From: Ephemerocybe angulata
Taxonomy: Eukaryota; Basidiomycota; Agaricomycetes; Agaricales; Psathyrellaceae
Reading direction: 5' to 3'
Length of the DNA stretch: 64,000 nt
Assembly (NCBI GenBank): GCA_013368325.1
Contig: JAACJK010000060.1
Span: forward strand, 124,001 to 188,000
The position numbers and the translations under genes are program-made. The notes under the pieces were generated by a model, which saw only the letters and a list, made by a program, of their open reading frames with translations, was not told where the DNA came from and did no database searches. This document shows, piece after piece, positions 34,023 to 44,352 of this stretch; position 1 is the stretch's first letter, and each line of letters begins with the position of its first letter.

Positions 34023-36500
34023 GGTGAGCTATGCGCGTATTATGAGGATACCTCCGAGGAGTCTCTCTCGTCGTTTTGAAGGTATATTCGCGTATGCACT
34101 TGCACCCCCTTTATAGGTGGTTCTCATTGGTTATGGTGAGATGCAGTCTCAGATGGTTGGTATTCTGCACTGCGCTATGATGGCCTGTCCCAGACAATGG
34201 CTTCGGTTATGGATCGCATCAGTATCATCATGATCCCGAGAACTCGCTGCACTCATATCTCTTCTAGTCACAGTATACATCATTTTAGGGTCCCAATGAT
34301 TCTCATGAGAAGCACCAGGTTCGACGGTGTCATTTCAAATCTACGACTCTGAATAGATGCTGGGGACGAGACTCCCGCCGTACCTGGGTCTTCAAGTATC
34401 TACTGGCACACATCCTTCGGTCGAATTTCCTCATATACATGTGCGTCATATGTAGTTATAATGCAGTGGAAAGCCCTATAGGAAAGAGCTAAACATCTGC
34501 CTTATGAGCGAGCGCCTATTGCCCCCTGCGACTATGACGACACCGCCATCAGGCTTACACGCCTTTCCCACAGGCCTCCTCGAAGTTGGATCAACGCCTC
34601 TTGCTCCCGACCCTGACCATCGTCCCGCCAGCGATGCCGATACGTAACCCATCCCTACGCCTGACCGCCCCGCTCTCCCCAACCAACCAAGTCGGAAGGA
34701 CGGACAGCTGAGAGTATGAAACGCCGTTCGACGGTCTGTGCTGGGTCATAGCTGCGATGGGGATGGTGCCAAAGGGAGGACGCAGATCTCATGGCGGGAA
34801 TGGATTGGAGGAATCTTCTTGCTTGGACTGGACACGATCGCTGCCCTCTCCCTCTCTCGTCTGCCCGTCAACTGTGTCGCGAGTTCTGACGCCAATATGA
34901 CAGTTCGACCGACCGACCGACCGCACCGTCCGAGGCACCGTCAACACTGCTGCGATCTCGTCAATCGCCCACCCCACGGCGGCTGGCTGGCTGTGCACGT
35001 CGCGACTGAACGTCACCATCTCAGTGAACCTCGACAGACAGCGCGGTGTACCGACACCCTCCTTGTGGATAGATGGAGGGAAGAGGGCGGGGCCAAGTTA
35101 TGCATAGGAATGCATGCAATTCAACGAGTAAGTGTGTCAATCTTCCGACTCCCTTTCGCTAGCTGGGACATCTTCTCGCCATATCCATCCATCCATCCAC
35201 CCGTCCGTCCACCCGCCGTCCGTCTTCGACCCTCCTCGTCTCCTCGTCCCGATGCGCGTTCAAGTTGTCGGTTGTCGTCGACGACCTCTTCCTCCTCTCC
35301 ATACCGCTCAATCCGTACACTCCGTACTTATCTGCCCTGCCATACGCCTGCCATACTTGTTCTCTCGATTGATGGTCCCACAGTGCACTGACACCCCCAA
35401 CAACCCTCCTTCAAAAGACAACTCCCATCTGGTTGGTGGCGCCTCGACACACGCTAGTAGAGCGTATGTGTGTACGACCCACATAGCCGAGCCAGTTAGC
35501 CATCTCGCCGAGCAATGCTTAGGTGGGTGCACTCTCGCTGCCATCGCTCTCTCTCGCGTTCACCGCGTTCGACTCTGCTCTGCTCCCGTCTGACTCTGCT
35601 CTCTTCTCAACCGCTCGTCTGCCTACCCTGGCCGGCCGGCTTCGAGCCCATCTCGACTATTGACTGGCTGTTTGGTACTCTCAAGCTGGTTCTGGGCGTC
35701 TGTCTGATGGCTATGGGTGAGGTATGGAAGACTCGGTGCTGGCGTCGGTATCGATTCCCTTTTGGCTCTCGGGCCGTACTGTGTGCTTGGCTCTGGTTCG
35801 CGTTTGTTCGTCCAGCTCGTTCGTTCGTGTGTTTGTAAATTCATTTTCTGACTTCGTTCGTTCGTGCTTTTGCTCGTTTGTGCGCTCGTTCGTTCTTTTG
35901 CTCTTTTGCACGCTCGTGCTTTTTGCTCGTTCGTTTGCTCGTTCGTGTGTTCGATTTTCCAACAATTTCGTTCGTTCAGTTCGTTCGGTGGGTCTACACC
36001 CGTATTGAATGGTCGGTCACATTACGCCCTCCCTAGAAAATGTCCTTCTCGTCTCGTCTCGTCTCGTCTTGCTGCTCCTCTTCGTCCGCGCACCGCGGAC
36101 TAATGAAATCCCAACGCTTTGGACCCGTCCGTCATCCCGTGTCTTCCACGACGACTGACTATGCATTGATTCGTTCTGCTCGCGCGCGTTGACTGCGACG
36201 ATGCTTGATTCGCTTCGAGTCTCGACGGAGGACGAAGGACGAAGGATGAGTACTAGTCAGAGTGGGCTGTGGTGGGACGCTGGCACTGCTGTGAGACGGG
36301 CGAGATGCCGTGGGTCGGCGACCTCTTCATGACCATGTACGCCACGCCGGTAAGCCTGCGAGGCCGAGGCTTCGATGCTTCGAGGGTTTGGGGCTTTGCG
36401 TGATACCGATTGTATAGAGCAGCACTCGTGCCACTACTCCTCGCGATCGGTGGGCAAGCGAACGAGTGTGCTTACCGTCGTACATGCTCTGGATGATGAG
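34023..36500. repeat. Repeat-derived DNA related to 44.65-46.3 kb
   Basis: Ordered matches to a second copy: 'ggatcaacgc[cg]tcttgct[cg]' (34,590 / 44,668), '[ac]ctgcgatggggatgg'-type (34,752 / 44,908), 'gtcgcgagttctg[ag]cgcca' (34,877 / 45,037), then pyrimidine-rich DNA ending in CTCGT repeats (36,040 / 46,125). Many frames are open because of composition. From 35,800 to 35,990 the DNA is a degenerate array of TTCGTTCG and TTTGCTCG words. No gene supported. Confidence 0.5.
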
Positions 36501-39197
36501 AATGACGAGGATGCCATGAGAGTGTTGGGAGAGTTGGTTTTTTAGTACTTGGCGTCTCAAGAGGCGTTGGGGGTGGTTTGTACACGCGCACATACTAACT
36601 AACTACTCTTTGGTTTTTTACTTATTCTGGGTCGTTTGGTTGGGCTTGCTCGGACTTCGTCATCGTTTTGGCAGTCTGAGGGTTTAGACAGTGGGGTGTG
36701 GTGAGTGGTGGTGGTGAGGGAGGCTCGTGGGCCCGCGATTCTTCAGGAGACGAACGAACGATAAGGAGATCAGATTGGATTGTTGCTGTCCGACATCGTT
36801 TATCTATGTATCCATCGACGGCTCGCTCTACCTTTTTTGGTGTACGAGTGTACGAGCGTGTAAATTCTCTGTGGTTCGAGAGGTGTGTCTTTCCCCTCTT
36901 TCTCTAACGGGGAAGAGGGATATGGAGATGGAGCGCACGGGATCGTTAAGCGACGGGAAGTTCTGGGGCGTCGGGGGTCGATGGTGGTATGGAGCGGGGT
37001 GGAGATTAAAAATCTGGAAGTAGCAGTAGGAAATTGGGGTGGTTATGGATCGATTTATTGAGTGTGAGGAATGTTTGTATGCGTGGGTCTGTGGAAGTTG
37101 ATATGAGGGTGTGGTGGGTTGCTTATATTTCGTTTGGTATCGGGTGTCTGAGATCTGGGGTGTAGGATTCCGGATTGGCACTTTTCCAGTGCGGTTCGCG
37201 TTGCTCATGTTATGGTGATACAAAGGCCGGCCTCCTTGGGGCGTGTAAACACTACGGCCGAAAATCGCGCAGTGTCTAATCTACATTAATTGTATGCAGT
37301 TTTGGGTCTGGGAGTGTGCGTTGCAGGGCTGGCTTGAACGAGCTACGTTCCACCCGGGTATAGTGGCGGATGTAACCGATGCACCTGACTTTGTTTGTAT
37401 GACTCTAAGTGGCACTCTTACGTATGTCCACATGCATCTCGGCGGGCTTTGTAGGGGCATTCCGGGTGCGCGATTTACTCTTGTATCCAAGTGACATCGT
37501 GAGCCATATCTCATGACATGCTCTCACTACTTAAGTTATACAGGTAGCTGGGTGGTTATCCATCGCTGGAATGCTGGGACCTCAATTAGTGCCTAACATC
37601 TCATCCTGTGGACGTGAATTACTAACACGTCCGCACTTCGAATTTCCGAACAGTATGGTTGCCATAGACAGGACGCGTGAAACGAGGAAAGGATCACACG
37701 AGGCCGCGTGATCCAGTGCGTGATGTATAAAATCCTAACGGCGCTCTTACGAGCACCAGTCCCCGACTCCGAGTGTGTTTGATCGCCCCGTTAAATCTGA
37801 TTATATCATTGCACGCTACAAAACAGGGACAGAGAAGCTTTGTATACATACATGTTTGAAGTCTGTACATTCCAGCACCTTTGTCGGTTGTTTGTCGGTC
37901 GAGTCCTTGTACGCCCAACGATCCAAAACTAAGTGATTGCCGCACGGTATCGGCATTCTCTGGTCGGATAAGTGTCAAACTGTCGGAGAAGTCGGGTAAG
38001 CTGCATATTATAGCAATGTAGGGGGAAGTAGAAACGAGAGCAACGTGAATGGAATGAATTTGATGAAGACCATACACCAGCTGCATTGCTGTGAAGTTCG
38101 CTACTGGACGGGGCTACCAGTAGGTCAACAATGCTTACTTTCAATAAGAACAGGAATTCACAATGACAGTGTGCGATAGATTGAAGATTGCGTACTACAA
38201 GGGTGGTGGAGGAATGTCCCCACGGCTGCTGCAGAGTACGTGATATACCAAGCCGAGTAAATACAACTCACCCTCGACTAACTATTGGAATCTCGAATGG
38301 GTCCCCACTACGTCGAGACGGTCGAGTCGGGGACCAACTCAGTGAGTCTTTCCAAAAATGGCCCGGAAAAAGGCGGTGCTGCATGCTCTTCATGTCCTCA
38401 AAAGTGGCGAGATAGCTTGAGAGACAGGATGGGAGCACTCAAGACTCGGAGGAAGGACTTCGATCTTAGTCGAAGAAGTCGGCCCCAGGTAGCTACGTCA
38501 TATTTCCCGCGCCTGCCATCTCGAACTACAGAGCCAGGTTACGTTTCGTGGCGACAGAACCCTCCTCCAGAAGGAGTCGGGGATAGCTGGAGCCTTGCGT
38601 CGGCCAGTGTAGAGTCTGGTTAGGCCGACGTTTGGGCACCACTGAGGTGCATAGATCATTCTTACTACGATAGTAGAGGAATTGGGGACAGGTACAGTAT
38701 CGTGAATATCGTGCCACCCCTCGGATTTGGGAACGCGAGACGTTTGGTCTCGTGCAAAGATTTATGTGCCTGTTGGATCCAGCTGACTCTGTTAAGGGAT
38801 GATACGTATACTGAGTGAGTGAGGGCCGCATGGGCACATCTGGACTGTTTGGGGGGTACTTCGGGATAGTAAGGTGAATGCATGGATAATTCGACATTCT
38901 GACTAAAGATTGCTAGCGCCCGGCCAACGATGACCTAACTCGGTAATCGAGCCAAATCTGGTTGGTTGGTTGATTGGTTGTTTAGTCGTGGGGCTTTAAG
39001 CCTTAGGGCGCGGATTAGTACCAGCGGGAACGTATCGGCGTTGACAGGACGTGCGGCCCAGATCTAACGTCACCCCATACTCGACCACACCAGCGTATAG
39101 CTACCCCAAGTTAAATGGAAACTGATGAGTCCAATATGGCCTGAGACAGAGCCTTCGTCCAATATGGTTTACTCTATGCTCTATACTAGAGTATATA
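36501..39197. other. Intergenic region, no gene
   Basis: No gene supported. Short frames at 37,294-37,494 and 38,285-38,623 lack neighbours, introns or recognisable domains. Confidence 0.4.
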
Positions 39198-40696
39198 ATG
39201 TCAACCTCGCGTCGACCCCTCGCCCTTCACAATTCTGCCTCTAGTAACAAACCCCGCACGTCGCCCATGGCCGAGATTAATACTGTCGTCGACAACTTTA
39301 CCCTATGTTCCCCTCGACCTTCAGCCCACCTCGACACTCAGGCGCCAAATGCAGCCGAAGTCGACCCGCTAAGCCTTACAGTCGCACACACAACTCTCGA
39401 CATTACCGACATTCCGGAGAACCATGTCCTAATTAAGGTCGATAAATTCGGCTTCTCGACGAATAATATAACCTATCAGGCATTGGGAGAGCACCCTCAC
39501 TTCCGGTGTGTATTACTAGATCACGACCCCCAAAAAATATAAGCTGCAGACTTACAACCAGAAGTTATTTTGACTTCCATGCAGCACCCACTCCTGACCT
39601 TGCGAAGACACACGGCATTATACCTGTCTGGGGATTTGGCACCATCGCCTCCTCCACCCACTCATCAGTCCAGGCGGGGGAACGAGTCTACGGGTACTTT
39701 GCTCCCACGAGATACCTCGTACTCCCTGTCTCAGCATTGGATGAGAATGGCTGTGCCTTCTCCGTTCATCGTCCTCATTTTCCGAGAGGTAATGTTAACA
39801 AATCTTCCACTCTACTATTCCAGTGTTCGTGACTGAGGGAAATGTATTTGAAAATGTTAGATCGACAACCGTACCACCAGGTCATACGGTGCGCCGCCGA
39901 CCCCGGCATGTACGCCCCAACCCCGGAAGGAGAAGACTTCACGATGATCTACCGGCCCCTCTTTTTGACTGCGTTTTGGTGCGAAGATTGGATCACCGGG
40001 AGTTATGGATGTAACAAGGGCAAGAACCTGACCGTCTTAGTCGCCTCGGCTTCGGCGAAGACCGCGGTTTGCTTCATCTACTTAATCCAGAGGCGGATTA
40101 AAACTGGGGAGCTTCCACACGTCTCCGTTGTGGGTCTCACATCGAAGAAGAACCTGGCATTTACCAACAGCCTGGGACTATACAACGACGTCTACACATA
40201 CGACAGCTTTGAACTCGGAGGGAAAATGCAAAACGAAAAGGACCGCCGATGGATATACGTGGACGTCGCTGGCAACGATTCTATCAACACTCGCCTCAGA
40301 ACACACTTCTCCAGTCCCGGCGTCGGACAGGTCATCAAGCATATTGCATTAGGGGTAACGAATCTCGTCCCTTCTACAAGTGCCCAGAGCTGGTCCCACA
40401 TTGCGTCTGCCCCTGATGCACCCGAGGTCGATGGTAGAAGCCCATGGCCTGCGGCTGAGCTCTTCTTTTTACCAGAGTGGCTTCAGGTTCGCCAGCGCCA
40501 GATGTCCATGTCTGGAGTAATGGAGAGGCAGAATGTATCCTGGGAGGAGTGGATGGCGGACTGTTCACGCTGGGTACAACTTGAAAGGGTCTATGGACCT
40601 GGAAACGTCCGCGATGACTATGCTCGCATTGCGAAGGAGGGTCCAGGTCCAACTGTGGGGCTGGTTTGGAGCATGTGGGATGGACCGTCGCCCTAA
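39198..40696 (+). CDS. DUF2855 family protein
   Basis: Exons 39198-39505, 39562-39788, 39861-40696; introns of 56 and 72 nt; 456 residues if the first ATG is used (a second, MAEINTVVDN, is at 39,269). Typical blocks of the family are IPVWGFGTIASSTHS, GERVYGYFAPTRYLVL, YHQVIRCAADPGMYAP and TVLVASASAKTAVCFIYLIQ; the family resembles medium-chain reductases in layout but has no assigned reaction. In intron 2 the acceptor at 39,860 was chosen over 'ttccag' further upstream because only it joins HRPHFPR to DRQPYHQ in frame. The gene looks intact. It precedes the peptide cluster and shows no obvious link to it. Confidence 0.8.
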
Positions 40697-41169
40697 GGAT
40701 AGAATTCTCTATGACACTTCAATTAGCCTATGCACCCTAAGTAAAGCTGGGTGGTCTCGAAGATGGATGCAGACGGCGGCACGCCAGCAAATGAATAATT
40801 ATTATCATCATTGATTCAAGGGGTTTAGAGTTAATATTGATCATGTGCGACGCGTAAACATTGCACGCTGGAACGTACCGACGTACACTCTGCGCATCCC
40901 TGATATCCGTGTGCGCCAGACGGTGTTTGAGGCCAAGATTAAAAAGTGCCGATAAGGCTCAAGAGAAATTTGAAGCTATACACGGCTGAGCCTCGATGAG
41001 GGGACAATCGGCAGGTTTAAACCGCGTCTTACATGCTACTCTAGAGAGGCCCCCCGGTGTTCTCTCCTTTGGCTGCTCATATTTCTCTTCAGCTGTCCAG
41101 ACAGATACGACAAGTATGACTACAGACTCACCACAAGTATGCGAGAGACCCCATAATATCGAATTCCGA
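40697..41169. other. Intergenic region
   Basis: No gene supported, apart from possible upstream starts of the chimeric gene (in-frame ATGs at 40,996 and 41,116). Confidence 0.4.
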
Positions 41170-41755
41170 ATGGCTTTGGGATTCGCCCTCCCTACGCTCC
41201 GCTGGGTCATACACGCATTTTATATCCTGAGATTTTCGAAGCAGAAGAATGAGGTTCACGTCCACATCGCCAAGGGAAATCCTCGTCTCCGTCAGCCTTG
41301 CAGAGCCGAGATCGCTCAACACTTCCAAAGCAGTGGGATCACGATCGAGGATGTCCTTGCTTACTCCAATGTGAGTTTCAAGAACACCTGCCCCAAACTT
41401 TTCAAGACTGTTCCCTAACGCGAATTGCTCCAGGATGCATTTGAAGCACGCAATGATTATATCGACGAGCTCAGCACCCGCACCGACGCGAGCTTATCCA
41501 GCCTCTCCACGCGCGAGATCATAGCCGAGCTCTCTGAGCGCCTCTATCGCCGCAGGTTGGACACCGAGACGAAGTATGAGTGTACAAAGTGTCTCGCCAC
41601 AAGCAAGACTGGAGTACGTACAAGTTACAGTTAACTATCTTGGAACGGGATATATAATTTATTCACAAATATGCATTGGCATCACATAGCCAAAGATCAA
41701 GACCTGCCCGCAAAGTCGAAGTGGGTTCGACAGCTGGGCCGAAAAGAGCAAGTAG
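41170..41755 (+). CDS. STREL family member 4 with a foreign first exon (chimera)
   Basis: Exons 41170-41370, 41434-41613, 41690-41755; phase-0 introns; about 148 residues. Exons 2 and 3 are standard: DAFEARNDYIDELSTR, SLSTREIIAELSERLYRRR, YECTKCLATSKTG, then PKIKTCPQSRSGFDSWAEKS, in which the His ligand is replaced by Asp. Exon 1 matches the family only in its last codons (AYSN); upstream of about 41,357 the usual leader and signal exon are replaced by unrelated DNA. From 41,170 this still encodes a hydrophobic start, MALGFALPTLRWVIHAFYIL, which could act as a signal or anchor. It lies at the left end of the inverted duplication, so the join is probably the duplication breakpoint. Confidence 0.6.
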
Positions 41756-41765
41756 AGAAGATGGG

Positions 41766-42085
41766 TGAAGGGAACGCGATCGGGCTAAAGACCGATCACG
41801 TCACCATCGCGTTTGGGCGCTAGAGAGAGGCTCCCTATCTGTATCCAGTCGGCGTTCCGTTAGGTTCTCCGGACTCTCTAGATAGCGGCTAGCTTTCGAT
41901 TCGATTCTTTAGGTACTTTCCCGCATGTAGCTCACCCTCCATCGTCCCTATTCCCTCTCCTTCGCACAACAAGCCTATGTTACTCGTGGCCCCATATACG
42001 GCGAGCTAATACGTGAGTGATTGAGTTGTGATTGAGGACGGAATTCCGAGTCCCCTTCGCACCTAGACGCATCATTACACCTTCA
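41766..42085 (-). mobile_element. Solo LTR (left arm)
   Basis: On the minus strand begins TGAAGGTGTAATGATGCGTC and ends GCGTTCCCTTCA, so it has TG...CA ends. The same ends occur in the right-arm copy and, more diverged, in the two 276-bp repeats at 46.5 and 47.7 kb. It begins 10 bp after the member-4 stop codon and has no clear target duplication. Confidence 0.6.
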
Positions 42086-42626
42086 TGGTTGGTTTTCAAA
42101 TACACCATAGAAGCCATTAGAGCATCTAGTGGTGGGATGCAAGGAATGTGGGTAGTCATCGGGATACACCCAAGTTATCTAACTCACTGGGTGCGAAGTA
42201 CTGTATCCTACTCACACGTATGATTTATAGGGGCTTTGACTGTAAGCCTCTCCCCGCCGACTTCTAAGCATCGGGCAAAGTGAATTTGATCAATCGTTTC
42301 TCCCAGAATCAGGGTGCGCTGATACGCCGATGTCCGATACAGCGATGAACAGTATATAGCATGTGCAAGGCTACGGGGATCGACCACAGGCTAGACAGAA
42401 AATTATATAAAGTCGGGAATAAGTGGAGTCCTGAGAGAGTGTACAGAAGATAGGCGGATCGGTTGACTATAATAGTTCCCCCATACTACACACAGTCTCA
42501 TAGGCAGCCCCCCGGACTAATGCTTATGCTTTCCGGTCTCAATAGTGTAAGGCCACCAGTTGGAGTCCTGCAAGAGTGCAGTGCAGATCGGTTGTTCCCC
42601 CATGATGATTACAGTCGCAGCCAACA

Positions 42627-43154
42627 CTAATGCCTCCTGTTTCCAACGAGGTTAGGGATCCAGTCGTGCGCCATTCCATCTTTACACGGGTCGGCGCCTG
42701 CGGGCTAAGAAATAAAATAAGGGTTAATTCATCATCATTCGATATGCCACAGTGCGTGGCGGAGGAATGCGGTGGACCCGCGAGCGACGTACCGGTTTGA
42801 TATTCTCGTACCTGCCGCAGTTTTTACATAACCACGCCTTCTGATGGCTGTTCTCCCGCCGCTCGAGACGCTCGGAGAGCTCGGTTATGAGCTCGCGCGT
42901 CGAGAGATCTGCGAGGGCCTCTTGGCGCATGTAGATGTCGAGGATTTCACGAGCAGCGAGGTCTTCTGCCCTGCGAGCGTTGAGGGAGTTCTAAAGGTAG
43001 GATTTTGGAGCGGGACGTGGATTGAGTGAGAATGACCTTCCACAGGATGGATGCATAGCGGAGACACTACACTCACAGTGTGGACGTTGTGACCTTGGAC
43101 CATAGTGGCAAGGAAGAGTGCGGCAGGCGCAAGGGTGAGGTGTGAGAGAAGCAT
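42627..43154 (-). CDS. Secreted STREL/zinc-finger-like peptide, member 5
   Basis: Exons 43154-43077, 42990-42793, 42704-42627; introns 86 and 88 nt, phase 0; 117 residues. Signal peptide MLLSHLTLAPAALFLATMVQ-G, mature start HNVHT. Exon 2: NSLNARRAEDLAAREILDIY, ADLSTRELITELSERLERR, WLCKNCGRYENIKP. Exon 3: PAGADPCKDGMAHDW and a GNRRH end. Ligands C-x2-C-x13-C-x5-H. The acceptor TTCTTAG was chosen over the nearby CCCGCAG because the latter breaks the frame. TATATAA lies about 80 bp upstream. It is divergent to member 6, 720 bp apart, and nearly identical to member 10 in the other arm. Confidence 0.85.
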
Positions 43155-43374
43155 AGCTTGGGCTGTGAGGCTCGGATAGGAGTGGAGTGATAAGTGCAAT
43201 GGCTTTGGACGCTGAAGCTAGGGGCCATTTATATAGCTTGCATCCGGTAGGGAACTTCCCACCCATTTTGATGGGTATTCATATTCAGCGAATGAGGCTG
43301 TAAATTCCCATCGGGGTGCGATAATCGGGAATGCGGTCGTTGAGGAATTGTGGACGTGTCACTGTATCGATCGA

Positions 43375-43850
43375 TCGAGCTCATCCGGTTCATCCGGTGG
43401 AACCAGGAAATCCCGGAAATCCCGTTTCCAGGGTGACCTCACATCTTTCGACAATGATTGCGCCGATACATTGCCAATCAAAGCGGCCGTACCGCTCGTG
43501 CGCGTGGGTAGCCATCTGAGCACTATGATGCCATACGATGAGACGAGGTCGCGAAGGGGTTGTAAACCGTTGTTTAACTCACGCGCAATTGAGTTGAGGA
43601 TTTGCACATACAACTCGACATCAAATGTACCTCGGGCATCGCATACAATGGAACGGGCAAGAATCCAAGAGATGCGACCAGGTCAATCTCCTCATCAGGG
43701 GTCCGATTCGTAGAAACCATCCATGCGCTACCCAAAGCGCGGATGGAGTGAACTCTGATACCCGTGTCAACTTGAATCTTGCCGAGGCTATATAAGCCCT
43801 TGGCTAAAATGGCCACCCTTCCACAACTGACTTCTCCCACACCAACCCAC
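43375..43850 (+). promoter_or_regulatory. Promoter region of member 6, duplicated at 0.44-0.99 kb
   Basis: Contains TATATAAG at 43,789-43,796, about 80 bp before the start, within a block also present upstream of member 1. In the member 1 copy the equivalent TATA reads TATATC. Confidence 0.6.
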
Positions 43851-43874
43851 GCTCTCACTTCCAAACCACCCAAC

Positions 43875-44352
43875 ATGCGCGTGCCTTTATTCACTCTTTT
43901 GTCCTGCGCTCTCTCTTTGGCATCGTATGTCGTTGCCCACGGTGACGTATGTACTATATATGCATGAATAACACTCCTCATATCTAATGGACTCTTATGG
44001 ACGCGTCCAGCACACCTTTGAAGCTAGGGAGGCCATCGACGCGGTCCTCGCCGAGCGTGGACTCTACGAGAACGACCTCAGCGTTCGAGAACTGTTGACC
44101 GACGTCAGCACCCGAGAGCTCCTCGACGCGCTCAGCGATCGGCTGGAAGCTAGGGGTTTCATTTGCCATTTTCCCGGTTGCGAAGGGATAATCTTTCCTA
44201 GCACTCAAGCGGTAAGTTCAAGTTACTCCACGCATCGTAGAAATAGTTATTCGGGAGTACTCACCCCTCGATTATAGCTCTCTGCCCACAGGCGCAGGGC
44301 TCACACCCAGCCCATCCCCACCCCAAAGCCCAAGCCTCGCCCTTACCAGTAG
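43875..44352 (+). CDS. Secreted peptide with canonical C2H2 finger, STREL family member 6
   Basis: Exons 43875-43946, 44011-44211, 44278-44352; introns of 64 and 66 nt, phase 0; 115 residues. Signal MRVPLFTLLSCALSLASYVV-A, then HGD and HTFEAREAIDAV. The helix is DVSTRELLDALSDRLEAR, here lacking the dibasic pair. The finger is FICHFPGCEGIIFPSTQA joined to LSAHRRRAHT: C-x4-C-x4-F-x5-L-x2-H-x4-H, which has the ligands and both core hydrophobic residues of a classical C2H2 finger. The tail is PTPKPKPRPYQ. The acceptor GATTATAG was chosen because the later CCCACAG leads to a long non-matching frame. This member makes the origin of the whole family's C-terminal module clear. Confidence 0.88.

Larger units (their letters stand above)
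41357..43330. repeat. Left arm of long inverted duplication
   Basis: About 1.97 kb that recurs in reverse at 58,340-60,390. It contains family member 4 (exons 2-3), a solo LTR (41,766-42,085), spacer DNA and the whole of member 5 with its TATA box. The two arms match closely across genes and spacers with small indels; near the outer edge the right arm has about 70 extra bases. The left boundary coincides with the exon 1/intron 1 border of member 4. Confidence 0.85.

Noticed and set aside
35724..36103. Frames rich in Phe/Val/Arg/Ser repeats
   Set aside because: Low-complexity TTCGTTCG DNA, no sign of selection for coding.
43574..43981. 135-residue minus-strand frame with a homologue near 0.5 kb
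   Set aside because: Differences between the two copies are nearly all amino-acid changing, and the block is the promoter of member 6.
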